NCBI GenBank assembly: GCA_963966185.1
Contig: CAWZYM010000253.1
Span: forward strand, 434,001-498,000
DNA: 64,000 bases
From: Rhabditoides inermis
Taxonomy: Eukaryota; Nematoda; Chromadorea; Rhabditida; Rhabditidae
Direction of reading: 5' to 3'
Shown: positions 21,367-34,201 of the stretch, piece after piece
How the letters are laid out: every line of letters begins with the position of its first letter
How positions within the stretch are numbered: position 1 is the stretch's first letter
Notes under the pieces: generated by a model
The model's database searches: none
The model's input: the letters and a program-made list of their open reading frames with translations, nothing else
What the model was told of the DNA's origin: nothing
Translations under genes and position numbers: made by a program

Positions 21367-21876
21367 ATGCCTCCAAAGTAAATTTGGTCATTATTTTTCT
21401 GTTATGATGAATGATGAGTGTTTCTTTTGCCTAAAAAGAAAATCTCCAACAAGCATACTTCATTCTTTCTGCAAGATTATTCCCTACATTAAAGTAAGAA
21501 GAGCACCCACAGTGGTGTTATGATCTCTTATCTGAATTAATTGTACAAATAAACTCTTTTTACAATGAACAAAAATCGAAAACTGTTCGGATCGTTCAAT
21601 AATTCAGATCGCTATTTAGAAAATGATTTGATGATTTCATTGTACTACTTTCTGATTCAAAATTTCTGCCTTGTTTGTGACTTTCATACACGTTTTCTTA
21701 GGACGTTCAAATAGAGTACTTATTGAAACAGGTTGGTTCTCCACAAATGTTACCATACTCGCACAAACGCGGAACGCGCACATTTGTTTTCTACAATGAA
21801 ACATGAAGAACTACATTAGTTCGCAAGTAACTGAATCGTAACTCACTGATCAAGCAAGTAATGGAACGATGTATTA

Positions 21877-22870
21877 TTAGGATCGGCGCGAAGCGCCGAT
21901 CGTTTGGGTCCTATCCAGCGGCGCGCAGAACCGCTCGGCCCGGAGGGCCTCCAAAATCGCTTGTAAATCATTAAAATAATAATTGTTTCAGAGTTATATC
22001 ATGATCTTGTCTCTAAATCGTCCGTTGAACAACTATAAACAAAAATAAAACATGAAACAATAGTTTAATACCCAAAAATATGTTCGCTGGTTAGGTCTGC
22101 ACGTCTGTCAGTTGTGCAGCTGTTCGCTGATTCGCTGAAAGACCCGCTCACTAGTCCCGCCCCCGCGCGCTCATTGGTTCGTGGTGCGGAATGTGTGCGG
22201 GAGAGCACGATAATGCGATAATGTGCCCACTGTTTGTGATTTGCGTCGTCGTTCACGCGCGTTGTTTTGTTGTTGTTATCTTTGTTGTTTAAAATACACC
22301 TTGAAAAAAAAAGAAAATTTCTTCGAAATTCAACAAAAGAACATTCATTATCTTCTGAAAAGTACAAGCGTAAAGTAGCTCTGTTTGGGTTCACCTCAAT
22401 TCAACAAAAGCACATGCATAAAACTATTATTTCTACACTAAACTATAAACACAAACCTGCTCTTTCAAAACGATCGCAAATACATTGACAATCCAATGGC
22501 AAGATGAATATACTATTGCACACACACATTCTATCACTCACATTCTATCAATCCGTTCATCAAATGAGTCATCTATCAAAAAGCTCTTGTATTTGTATAC
22601 ATTCAAAAATAATGAAAACATCATTGTAAACTTAACGATTGTTCTATAGCTGTTTATTGATTTTCACAATCCTTTCATAAGAAATAAGAACATATATTAT
22701 ATAGCCCCTATTAATAAATTATCGATAAAGTATACGTTTTTTTACATATCGTTTGAGAGAGCAGGTTTGTGTTTATAGTTTAGTGTAGAAATAATAGTTT
22801 TATGCATGTGCTTTTGTTGAAATGAGGTGAACCCAAACAGAGCTACTTTACGCTTGTACTTTTCAGAAGA
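21877..22870 (-). mobile_element. Complete Helitron-like element with twin 5' ends
   Basis: The left edge TTAGGATCGGCGCGAAGCGC is the hairpin/CTAA end on the minus strand. The right edge, read inward, is TCTTCTGAAAAGTACAAGCG. An inverted copy of that 5' end lies at about 22348-22470, so the last 520 bp form arms of about 125 bp around a loop of about 270 bp. No protein is encoded. It ends 35 nt from the stop codon of the P450. Confidence 0.65.
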
Positions 22871-22905
22871 TAATGTATATTATATACACATTTATTAATA
22901 AAGCT

Positions 22906-23075
22906 TCAGTGTTTGACAATGAGTCGACACGTGAAAGGCAGGCACTGAATCGTCAACCCGTTCTTCTTCTCAGCACTCGGAAGAGCCCCGTCCGCCCGGA
23001 TCTCGTACTTCAGAAAGAGATTGGCGAGGAACAGGAAGAGTTCCATCCTGGCCAGAGACTCTCCTGGAAGGACGC

Positions 23076-23120
<45 letters not shown>

Positions 23121-26100
23121 TACGTTACGAACCTAGGCACACTCGCTTGCCGACCGAGAATGGTATGAGCTGTTCTGTCTTGAGAAGAGTACCGTCGGAG
23201 GAGAGGAATCGGGTGGGATCGAATTCCAGAGGAGCCGGGAAGTGCTGCAGAAACAGAAGGGTATCATCGATGTCAATGCCATTACCTTCTCATCATACAA
23301 GACTGCCGATATCTGCGGGGTGATGTTGGTCCCGGCCGGGATGCGGTGTCCATCAATCACCACGTCTCGCACCGTCGAGCGCTGCAGGTTCGGCACGATG
23401 TTCGCCAACCGCTGCGTCTCCTGACGTAGTTTTTTTATGTGATATATTGGAAGATGTCTGACTACATTTCACTCACCACTACACACTACACTTCATTTTT
23501 TGAAACAGGATTTTTTTTGTTGAAAACAAACAAACAAATGGGTGTGAGAGGAAGGGTAGACTGCGTGTGGGTGCCGCTTACATTGATGAGGGCGCACATG
23601 TAGGGGAGCCTGGCTCGGTCTGCCATGGTGACTCGCGTGGCTCCCGGGAGAGCGGCCGCGAGCTCGGCGTGCATGCGCTCCTGGCACTCCGGCTGGCGAA
23701 TCAGGTATAGCACCGCCCTACAAACATGGTTGTCGTACACCTCTGAACATACGACTAGTGTTCGAAACACATGGCAACAGGATCTCACGCACCAGGCCAT
23801 GGTGTTCGAGGACGTCTCCATTCCGGCGATCCACATATCATGGCAGAGTGCCTGCAGCTGTAGCTCACTGCAACGTGTTGACTGGAGGTGCCATGACTCG
23901 CACACTCACTCGTACTCGCCCACCGATCCGCTCGCCTCCCTCGCCTTGCGCTGCTGCTGGCGGAACGCCTCCACCAAGTCCGTCGGCTCCTGAACAACAC
24001 CGATTCAAGGCTACACCTATTGAACCACCTGATCAGTGTCGTCGTCAGCGTGCCGCGCAATCTGCCGCTTGTAGTAGTCGAAGATGCGCTCCCGCCGGAT
24101 GGCAGTGTTACGGAAGAAGTCTGAAGGCGATACACGGCTGGCCACGGAATCGACTCACTCTTGAATGGCTGGCAGGGTATGTTGGCGAGCACGGGGAACC
24201 TGGCGATCAGCATGCACAGCGGATCGCCCCACTCCACCATCAACTCGGCGATGATCGCCTTCAGCTCGGCGAACTCGGCCAGACGCTCCTGGACCAAGGT
24301 CATCATACACATCTCACTAGCGGAATGGTGCGCGCACTCACCTCTGTGTCGAATGCGTGTCCGAAGAGGATGTTGTTGATGACGGATCCGACCGCGTTGT
24401 CCAGGTGGTATGCCATGTTGACGGGAGTCGATTCCACGGCTGCCAGCCGCCACAGAAACGTCTCCACTTCCGTCAGAACCTGTAAAGGTAAAGGTAAAGG
24501 TAAAGGAAGCTCCCAATTCAAGAGACTTATTAGTACTCTGTAGGGGGTCGAAGAAAGACTATGGCACGACGATTTTCTAACTTCGGAACCTGTATTGAGT
24601 ATCCGTCCCTTCAAATTAGGAACCCTCAAAATGCCGTGCGTTTTCCTGTCATTTGTTTTTCAACGACTGAAAGCTTCTACATAACAATCAATGAACAACT
24701 ATTTTTGAACTGCTCGCCTGCTTACGCCATTGAATCACTTGTCGAATCCTTACGCCACCGAATCATTTTCGAAGAGACTACGGCTCTGCGGGTTGACGAA
24801 TGCGCGAATGTGTCCAGGCATCGTGCCCTACCTTCTCCTCCATCACATTCCGTCCCATGCCGAAGTTCCTGAGCGCCTGAAGGGAGAACCTCCGCTGGTT
24901 CTTCCACAGCTCCCCATTCGCCGAGAACACCCCGTTGTGCCCGTCCCCGCCTGTCAATCATTTAACTCCAAAAGTTGTACGTTAGCATCGTTTTTTTGTC
25001 GGTGATCCTTTTGCGACAAGGAATATTTTTCATGTCAGCCCATATAAAAAGTGAGATACGGAGACTGGAGATGAGATACGGAGACTGGGTATTCGAAAAG
25101 AGATACCTTAATAATAAATTCAATTGGATATAGCGTCAACCTCTAATCATTTGCATGTAGTATTCGCCTCCTATCAGCGGCCGATCAACGTAGCTGTCGC
25201 CATCCTGTAAGAGAGAATATGCGAGATAGGGAAGGGAGAGGAGGGGGAGAGAGTGACTAGCAGCCAACACAAACACTATTTGAGCAAGGTATTCACTACA
25301 ATTATACAGCTACATGGATTTTGTCGGTCAGCGGATGTTTCGCTAACAAAGTCCTCCCCCACCTGAATGACGGTCCTCTTGATGACGTCGTAGTCTGTGA
25401 TGACGACTGTCGGATCGACGCCAATCCAAACAGTGTACACACCGCCGAACTTCTAAACCAATGCGGTTGAGTGAATCATGCGATGATCTCACGTATATTG
25501 CATGATATACGGTGGATTAAAAACTATGTTGAGTCACTTTTTTTGTCCATGCAAATGTGATGTATGCCACAGTGAGTATACTTGTGGAAAATGTCTAGTG
25601 CGATGCTAAAATAGGCAAATAGGCTCGCATTTACCTCTAGATTTGTTTTCTGTAAAACATTATCGTGGACAGTTTGCATACAGTAAACTGATCTAAAATG
25701 CATTGCCTTTCCTTGGCGTTCATATCTTTATTTCGCATAGCCTCTCACATGACCACGTGGCGAATTAGTAACATGGTCACGCTCTCGCTTAGCAAGCAGC
25801 GGTCCACGGGTTCGGCCTTGGGTACTTGGGTACACGCAAAGTTTTGTCAAAATGAAAAACCACCCAATGGAATTTGATCTTTGTCTGACCACCTCCTTCG
25901 CAAAAAGAGTGGAAATGGAAGAATTTTCGGCCTCACTATACCTGTGTCCACATCCTGTATGCCTCATATCCGGGACTGTACTTGTAGATAGTGAGAATGT
26001 TTCCGATGAGTGGAATGGGCATCGGTCCTGAACACATATCGGAATACTTCTCCATATTGTTTCCACAAAACCTGCTGGAAGATGTCGCCTCTTCCAGTAA

Positions 26101-26150
26101 AGCTCATGGAATAGGACTAGGAAGAGTGTGGAGAGAACGAACAGAAACAT
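22906..26150 (-). CDS. Cytochrome P450, CYP33-like
   Basis: A microsomal haem monooxygenase of 497 aa in 14 exons from 26150 down to 22906. Exon 1 (26072-26150) gives a hydrophobic anchor (MFLFVLSTLFLVLFH) and exon 2 starts the proline hinge (GPMPIPLIGN). Diagnostic motifs follow: the C-helix WKNQRRF, the I-helix AGMETSSNTMAW with the oxygen-binding Thr, ExxR as ETQR, the PERF-like FDPTRF, and the haem loop FSVGKRVCLG with the cysteine ligand. The order, spacing and length are those of nematode CYP2-clan/CYP33 enzymes, which oxidise xenobiotics or fatty acids; the substrate cannot be deduced. A minus-strand AATAAA (plus TTTATT 22891-22896) lies about 10 nt after the stop, and a mobile element begins at 22870. 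Introns contain a (GA)n tract and a short GTAAAG repeat. Confidence 0.92.
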
Positions 26151-26795
26151 GTCTGTGTCGAGCGGTGATAGAGGAAGTGAGCAAGTGGGTCTACTGTTAG
26201 CAATCACTGATGTGGCAATGGAAAGCGCATTAGCGAAACGAGAATGTAGAATCGAGTTCTGTTATAATGTGCGCGGTCAAAACGCTAGACTCTAGCGTGA
26301 TCTTCAAAAAAATAATTGTGATTCTTCCATTTTTTTTATTCTTGTAAAACTACTTGATTTAGACTAGCCACTAACTTTATCTCTGATGATGACTCCTGGT
26401 TGGTGGTGGATCAAACAGTCAGATGACAGGAGTCAAAACCCTTTGATCCAAATTCATCCTCTCGTTGCTCTCTCTCGAACGCGTTATTAATTCGTGAAAG
26501 AAAGAAAATCAAATGAGCCTGCCTGAATGTTTTTTTACTGTCGAATAAATGTTTCATGCGTTTTCAGTATGAAAAATATGTTGTAAAGAGTGGGTGTGCG
26601 AAAATACCACACTGATCAGCCTACAAGACAAGGAGACTGTACTGTGACATTTTATGACAGTGACATCAATTTGATCACGCATGATGTTTGTAATATGTGT
26701 ATTGTGCATAATGTTATACATACGGCATACGGGTGATGAAACATTTGGGTTGTTTTTGTACCATACACGCGCTGGAATCGTCAAAAAGCGACTGT
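26151..26795. other. Intergenic between P450 and Helitron-like element
   Basis: Presumed promoter region of the minus-strand P450. Nothing else supported: no exon, RNA gene or repeat family member seen. Confidence 0.4.
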
Positions 26796-26796
<1 letters not shown>

Positions 26797-26886
<90 letters not shown>

Positions 26887-27613
26887 GAGGGCGCGCAGCG
26901 CCCTCTCTTTTGGCTTAGGATAGGGCTCGCGCCAGAATTTTCAAGAAGCGATATCCAAAAATCATGTTAGCAGGAATGCGAACTCATCCAATTTATGTTA
27001 GTTACATTCGCACGGTTCCGTAGGCCATATCACTAATTGATGGCATCTTTGTATCTTTTCTCCGAAAGAAGTTATGAGCGATCTCGCGCACCCATGAGTC
27101 GGCAGGCCAGCGTGTGGGTGGTTCCGTGGGTGGTTCCCGTCACTCTGGCTAGCTCTCTCTCCCGGCAGGCGGGCAGGGCGCGCAGAGAAATCGCGAGAGA
27201 GCACGCTGTCGGCAGAGAGCGCAGACATGCACTTACTCCACGGCGACCGAAATTCTCGATTAAAATGTCGATTAAAATTGTTTCTATACAATACCAAGAA
27301 AAATATAGTTACATATACACGCAACATTGTGCGTCACATCATACTTCACCCAATTCAACAAAAGCGCATGCATAAAACGTTTACAAATACTAACACAAAC
27401 CTGCGCATAACGGACAGTGGACACTAACAGATGAAATATAACAATACAAATGAATAACGTCATACGTCCATATTAGAGAGAGAGAGAGGAGAGAGAGAGG
27501 GGGGGGGAGAGAGGCGCAGGTTTGTGTTAGTATTTGTAAACGTTTTATGCATGCGCTTTTGTTGAATTGGGTCAAGACAAACTTAATATCTGTACGCAAG
27601 TACTTTTTAACAG

Positions 27614-27668
<55 letters not shown>
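26797..27668. repeat. (AT)n microsatellite split by a mobile element
   Basis: About 42 AT units at 26797-26880 and about 25 at 27618-27668 flank the element at 26882-27614. They look like one array cut by the insertion. Confidence 0.85.
26882..27614 (-). mobile_element. Helitron-like element inserted in (AT)n
   Basis: The plus-left edge TTAGAGAGGGCGCGCAGC forms the 3' hairpin. The right edge read inward is TCTGTTAAAAAGTACTTGCG. Inverted arms are recognisable at about 27345-27410 and 27517-27614 around a (GA)n loop, but the inner arm is shorter than in the 42246 copy. Insertion between A and T of an AT array is what Helitrons do. No protein is encoded. Confidence 0.65.
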
Positions 27669-27672
<4 letters not shown>

Positions 27673-28122
27673 TTTTATGGCGAATGCCGCTATGTACAGT
27701 GAGCCATGGTGGGACAGTAGGAAGGATAACGTGATAGTGATCGTGTCTATCTATTCATCTGCCAGGCTCGAGTTTTGTATTTCCATATTCGACTTTGAGA
27801 TAATAATGAAGTGCAAAATCTGCCAATTGGCTTCAGGTAAACTTATTTTGCGTAGACTAAATACAACGGGTTCTGAATATTTTGTAAAAAGTGTTTTTGT
27901 GATAGCAATAAATTGACTTTTTCTCAATAAAGTTCTCACTTTTTTTAAATTATTATTTTTCCATCTTTTCATGGAAGCAGAATACTACAGTTCCAGTTGA
28001 CAAATATACCACAAAAAATAGACTCCGCCCACAAAGCTCGTTTTACGCGCGCGATTCCCATTTTTGCATTTTCTGCGTTTTGTGATAGTTTAAAGAATTG
28101 TATTATGGTTATTTGCAGCATC
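27669..28122. other. Upstream region of the ING gene
   Basis: AT-rich; a short open frame near 27677-27915 has no recognisable domain. TATTTGCAG at 28111-28118 directly before CATCATG is a good acceptor, either for a 5' UTR intron or for spliced-leader addition. Confidence 0.4.
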
Positions 28123-29798
28123 ATGACCGATAGTTTGACCAAGTTCATGGACAAGCTCGACAAGTTCACACCCGTCGTCAAGAAAAACCTCCAAGAAATT
28201 CAAACGCTTGACGAAAAGGTAGCTGTTTGGCTTTGAATGTTCTATTAATTATTTGTTCGATTTTCAGGTAACAGTACTGACTAGGGAAATCAAACAGAAA
28301 ACGATCATCTACGTGAAGAACATGAAGACGTATACGAAGGATCGTCGACGGAAAAGTTACCTCGAGATTCAGGTTGGTTTACTTTGCGCAATCAATCAAT
28401 CCATCAAGAACTCTGATACGGTTATCATTATTAGTATTTAGTCGATGTACAAGGAGGCGGAAAAGATGTCGATGCGCAAGCGGCAGATTGCCGAGAAGAT
28501 GTACGACAGCATTGACAACTACGTCTCCGTCAGTTTGTTTTGTGTTTTCATACTTTGTTCGTTTCAACTTGATATTTTTTCAAACATATCGAACATGTTT
28601 TACTGTTTTGTGGTTTGCAGGAGATGGACACCGAGTGCGAACTGTTCCGCGAGAATCAGAACAGAAAGTTCAAGCAGGAAAGCGACAAACTCACCGGTGA
28701 ATCCTTTCGTTAGTTTTGTTCATATTTCGTAATTTAGGTGATTCCCGCAAACGCAAGAACACAGAGTCGTCATCGACCGAGACTCCCGCAGCAGGCGACA
28801 AGAAAAAGAAGAAGAGTGCGGCCGCAGATTGCAAGCAGGCACGACTAGCACAGTCTGGTCAGTCATGTTCTTTTTGGCCAATATACAAACTATTAACTCT
28901 ATTTCTTTCTCTTTCACTCTTGGTCTTCCACCTTATCGCACCGTGTTCAGCCGCCTTGTTGGAGTCGTTCAACCCTGCCCCTATCGTCCCCCATGTCGAC
29001 ATGCCCGTCAACCCCAACGAGCCCACCTACTGCCTCTGCCATCAGGTCAGTCCTTGCTTGCTTTTGCTCGTTCGTGCACCATGAGTCTGTGCAAGCGTCA
29101 GGTAACTTTCTCACATGCCATTTACGGATTGTATTCCTGATACGTGGTTATTGAGTGTTTCATGCAGTTTTATGTGCATTGATTGGCCTTTTCTTTGATG
29201 CAATAGTTCTCCTTCGAACTCCGCATCGAATACTGTCTTCACTTTTCATTAATTGATTGATTACAGGTGTCGTTCGGTGAAATGGTGATGTGCGACAACA
29301 AGGGATGCAAGACGGAGTGGTTTCACTTCCAGGTGAGAGTCAGATGGTATCTTTTGTTGCCAGAAAGTGTGTTTGAATCACATAAGATATCTACCTGCCA
29401 TTGTACTTATTAGTTCTCACGTACACGTCTACGTTTCACTTTTCTGTATTCTTTTGCCTGACCATACCTATATGTTATACATATCCGTAATCCTGTAAAC
29501 AAATAATACTTGTTATGTATTTCATGGACGGGAATATCTACATGTTGTTTTCTGATTCAGTGCACCTTACCATGAATGAGACTCGCCCCTGAAGATAATC
29601 TGTTAACATGCTCGGTGAACGTCGCCCACTATTGTTGTTTCGATACAGAATGTTGTTGTTTTTGGTGTCTTCCCGTTTCCCGTGAATGCACAATCTATTC
29701 ATCCAAGTTGTTGTTTTCAGTGCGTCGGTCTGTCTAACCCGCCCGTTGGCAAGTGGTACTGCCCTGCGTGTACTGAACTGAGGAAAAAGAAGAAGTAA
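28123..29798 (+). CDS. ING-family PHD-finger chromatin reader
   Basis: A 240-aa protein in eight exons (28123-28218, 28268-28372, 28442-28528, 28621-28696, 28738-28857, 28951-29045, 29267-29332, 29721-29798). The N-terminal half is the helical ING domain (MTDSLTKFMDKLDKF; YDSIDNYVSEMDTEC). A lysine-rich nuclear-localisation-like linker (DSRKRKNTESS; GDKKKKKSAAA) follows. The C-terminal PHD finger has the full C4HC3 set: YCLCHQ, CDNKGCKTEWFHFQC, WYCPAC. The aromatic-cage and pocket residues for H3K4me3 are present (Tyr of YCLC, Met of GEM, Trp of EWFHF). ING proteins guide histone acetyltransferase or deacetylase complexes to trimethylated H3K4. Length and domain order fit ING3/4/5-like members. 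It ends in the basic tail LRKKKK. Confidence 0.93.
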
Positions 29799-30591
29799 AC
29801 ACCTACGCGATGCCCCTTCAGTAACATGTATCATCATATCTTTCCGAATGTACATATATTTCCCGCTTTTATATTGTTGTACTTTATACGTTTTTGTATG
29901 CTTGTATATGCTCGTTATACTATTGTGTCTGTGAGAAGAGTTGATAAGCATCATAAAGCATGTTTTGCAATTTGTGAAAGGAGGAGACTGAGGAATACAG
30001 GATCCCTCGGGGCGGGCTTGGCACTCTCTCGTTTCGAATTAGCCCGGGGCGGCGGCTAGCGGCATCCGCGTTTTTGTGGCCTCTTTTAATGGTGGCGGTG
30101 AGAGGTCGGGTGAATGAGGGATGAGTGTGGTTGAATGGCTGGCGCTCGGGAGAGAGGGAAGGGAAGATGAGTTGTGGTGTGAGTGAATGCAACTGCCGTC
30201 ACAGCCGCCATCTCTCGCCTCGAAACATCCCACGCACCGGCAGCCGCTATTGATTAGTGAAATGAGGCTCGACTACATCCACATACACGCAGGGCGAGCC
30301 AGGGGAGGACGGTGAGACGAGATGAGCGAGGTAGACGAGAGAGCGGCGAGGCAGTGGGCGGAGAGGAGAGGGGCAGACAGGAGAGGCGAGGAGAGAGAAC
30401 ACGCCTCTCTCACTCTTTCTCGCCCGCACAGCAGCCAGTGACACACTCACTGCGTCCCCCTCGCCAACGGCAACACAACATCGAAAAACGACGACGACTG
30501 ACTCGGCGACGCGGTTCGCAACATTTGATAGGCTACTGTACTCGACTCACCGCGCGAAGGCACACTGGGTTTCTCGACGCTACTCACTATA
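29799..30591. other. Promoter region of the G-alpha gene
   Basis: ING 3' UTR followed by GC-richer DNA with GAGAGG/GGCGAGG repeats around 30250-30400. No exon is visible. Confidence 0.35.
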
Positions 30592-31936
30592 ATGGGTGGC
30601 TGCGTTTCGCACAATGACAAGGAGAACAAGCGGCTCACGCGGCGGATTGACGAGCAAATCCGGAAGGACGCCAGCATGAATCTGCGCATCATCAAGCTGC
30701 TCCTGCTCGGTGAGTCTATACCCCTCCTAACTTGCGCTGTGCGCTGGTAAATGTTCATGTCCCGCGATGCGAGAGTCTCATTACTGAAGCGCTCGTCGCG
30801 TCTGCGCGAAATGCGATATGTGATCCTCTCTCCGTCTCCCTCCCCCTTTCTCGCAAGTGGATGAGTGAGAGACGTATTGCTATGTAGCTATCCTGTATCT
30901 TCTCCCGCAGGCACACGTACTAATACGATAGGGCGAGAGAAGAAGGGAGAGCGGGGGCGGCAGCATGCAGATGCCCTGGAGGTACATCATCGATCTCGTC
31001 TTCCAATTTGCGCAATCCCTGCCCAGTGGCTGCGCTTTTTGTGCTGCTGTAGGGTGTGAAGGCGTCTCCGCCGCCGCGCATCCGACTTGTTGATTGAGGC
31101 GAGAGCGAGAGGAAGCGGGGCGAGAGAGAGAGAGAAATGGGATGACATGTGTTTCCGAGACAAGCACTGCTATAATGATGCTCCTCGGTTGCAGGCGCTG
31201 GCGAGAGCGGTAAGAGCACCATCCTCAAACAAATGAGGTGAGTCTCCCGGAAAATGGCAGACCATATTGTCAAAGAAAAAAAGAACCAATGTGTCTTACA
31301 GGATCTTGCATAAGGATGGTTTCTCGAAAGAGGATCTGGAGATGATCCGACCGGTGGTGTACAGCAACTGTATCCACTCGATGTTATCGATCCTCCGGGC
31401 AATGTTCCATCTGCAGATAGAGTACGCAGACGCAGAGCGAGTGGTGAGTACCGTTTCACTTCTGGCATTAAAATCTCGCTATCTGGCATCAAAATCTCGC
31501 CCGCCATCGAACACCATTATACTCGTCTTTGCCACACATACCGCTCAGAAAGCGCACCCCCCCCCTTTATCGTATTACATTACATAGCTTCAGATCACAT
31601 GTACAAAATTTCAGTTACTTTATTGTCGCATCAATTAGATTGAAGCTCGGCTAACAAGGCTAACAAGGCGAGCATGCCACCCTGTCTCGAACGATATCCG
31701 CACCGTAATTTTTCTCTAGTAAGAAAATACATGGGCATGTCCTGCGTTTTTTTTACAATTAACCGGATGTAGAGCGCAGTGGGTCTGTGTCCAGAGAAAT
31801 AAGGAAAAGGGGCAATGCACGTATTCATCTAATGGCGAGACCCTGTCCTCCTCCCTACTCTCTTATATGAAAATCGCAACGCTATTCGCTTCGTTACCCA
31901 ATCCCTCACCGGGTAATAGCAAGCAGGTGTTGTGAC

Positions 31937-31985
<49 letters not shown>

Positions 31986-32061
31986 TCTCTCTCTCAATCG
32001 TTGTTTTGTGTAAAAAAAATTACGTTAATCTATATTTTTTATGCCGAACAACAATAGCGAG

Positions 32062-32119
<58 letters not shown>

Positions 32120-33859
32120 GAGCGAGAGAAAGAGAGAGGAGCGAGAGAGGAGCGAGAGAAGGGAAAAGCCTAATAACCTATTCATGTAACGGTTGACTGA
32201 AGTGACTGTTTCTGTCCATATAACATTGTTGTCGTGAACACAGAGCCTGACAGTTTGTCGATTCAGAAAGACAGTCAACTCGTATTCGCCACTGTCCACG
32301 CCAACAAGGAGGAGTTGACAGAAGAACTGGGTGAGTTGAAAATGTACTTGCTTTTCTTTAGCCCGATGTTTGATGCTCTGTCCTCTCTATCTAATTAGTC
32401 CTCGCTTGTTGCAGCGGCGGCCATGGCTCGACTCTGGAACGACGAAGGAGTGAGGCAGTGTTACATGCGCAGCAGCGAGTACCAGATCGACGATTCCGCC
32501 AAATAGTCAGTTTTCTCTCTCACTCCTTCCTGCCCCGCCGTCGTCTCACCCGCTCGGAAGGCGTACAATGGCAAAGCGATTGCAAGAAACACTCAACCAC
32601 ACAATGCGCGCCTAAAAGAGAGTGAAGCTTCAGTCGAAGACATTATTGGCTGGAGGCCGTGTAGGGGTGTGCAATAAGAGAGTGAAGCGACAGACTCATT
32701 AGGCCGAGAGTCGTCAACACACTCACACACGACACATGTAAACACTTGTTGCAGCTTCCTCGACAACTTGACGCGGCTCAGCGGCACCGACTATCTACCC
32801 ACCGAGCAAGACCTGCTGCGCACTCGCATCAAAACCACCGGCATCACAGAGGTCCTCTTCGAACTGAAAGGACTCACTTTCAGGTAAGCGTTACTGTTTT
32901 ATATCTCTTGGTGAAGCTAGCTGATTGTTGTTTACCAGTGCGGTGTTGTTTTGATTGAGATGGCGCGTAGCGACGCTTCTCTCACCCCACTTCCTCACTT
33001 TTATTTTGTTTAGAGTGATTGACGTGGGAGGACAGCGGTCGGAGCGGAAAAAGTGGATACATTGCTTCGACAACGTAAATGCCATCATCTTTATCAGTTC
33101 TCTCAGCGAGTACGACCAGACACTCAGGGAGGACAACTGCACGGTATGTTTGAGGATGGAGATGGACATATGACTTCCCTTTTCTACTACCATTATACTT
33201 ATCATTCGCGAGTCATTTTGGCATTGTGTCAGTGCTACTTTTATAATCAACTTACTTTTAAATGAAACTTCTGAAAAGAAGAGAAGGAAGTTGAGACAAA
33301 AGAAAACAAGGTGAGACCAGCGCGAGAGGAAATTTATGCGATTGCAGAACCGGATGCAAGAGTCACTTAAGCTGTTCGACTCCATCTGCAACAGCCCATG
33401 GTTCGCAGACATACACTTTATCCTCTTCCTCAACAAGAAGGACCTGTTCGCAGAAAAGATCGTGCGATCGCCCCTCACTATATGCTTTCCCGAGTACAAA
33501 GGTCAGTGGCGTGTGGAGAGGAGGGGAGTGAGCTAAATGAGTCGAAACAGAAAAAGCATGGAGCATGGGTCTAGTCTGGAGAGTGACTGACACTAATTAA
33601 ATTGTAGGACAGCAGAACCAGACCGAGTGCATCAATTACATCCAATGGAAATTCGAGCAGCTCAATAGGTAAGAATTCAATATAACACTTTTCTCGCAAA
33701 AGTTTTTTTTAGTTACGTTACAATTGTTTTAGGTCGAGCCAGCGTGAGGTCTACTGTCACCACACGTGCGCAACGGACACCAACAACGTGCAGTTCGTAT
33801 TAGACGCATGCCTCGACATGATTATCGCCAAGAACCTCAAGTCGATGGGTCTGTGCTAG
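30592..33859 (+). CDS. Heterotrimeric G-protein alpha subunit
   Basis: A 359-aa GTPase in ten exons (30592-30709, 31195-31237, 31302-31443, 32246-32330, 32415-32505, 32755-32883, 33014-33143, 33348-33501, 33608-33668, 33733-33859). All nucleotide-binding boxes are present: P-loop GAGESGKST, switch [10 protein letters not shown] with the catalytic Arg, switch [14 protein letters not shown] with the catalytic Gln, NKKD, and TCATDT. MGGCVS offers Gly2 for myristoylation and Cys4 for palmitoylation. The sequence is Gi/o-like, but the C terminus KNLKSMGLC has Met at position -4, so it lacks the cysteine that pertussis toxin modifies in Gi/o, and ends in Cys. It probably belongs to the nematode-specific gpa set that works downstream of chemosensory receptors. 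AATAAA occurs at 34038-34047. Confidence 0.95.
31941..32165. repeat. (CT)n then (GA)n, inverted microsatellites in a G-alpha intron
   Basis: A CT tract at about 31941-31995 and a GA tract at about 32053-32160 in the same intron can pair with each other in the pre-mRNA. The intron between exons 3 and 4 is about 800 nt, the longest in the gene. Confidence 0.8.
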
Positions 33860-34201
33860 TCCGCCAGCCCGCTCAACCATTGCCTCACTCGCCGTCCCTC
33901 ATCCGGGTCCTGCCGTCCTCTCACAGTCACACACCACACACTTATCTCGCTTTCTTGATCTCTCGCGCACATCTATCTTATTTATGTTAATGTATTAAAT
34001 TAAATTAAGTCTCTTCTACGGTTGAATGCTGTTGAGTAATAAATAAACTTTATCTCACTGGATGAAAAAAAGAGTATGAAACAACAACACGAGCATAAAC
34101 CATTTGTGCTAAACGGAATCTAACAGAAAGGAAATAGGCGGACTATTCTAGCTACAACTATACAATCGGATAAGATGGTAGATTAGATTAGATTGAGGAA
34201 C

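Noticed and set aside
27677..27915. 79-codon open frame after the (AT)n array
   Set aside because: AT-rich, no domain, no splice or repeat support.
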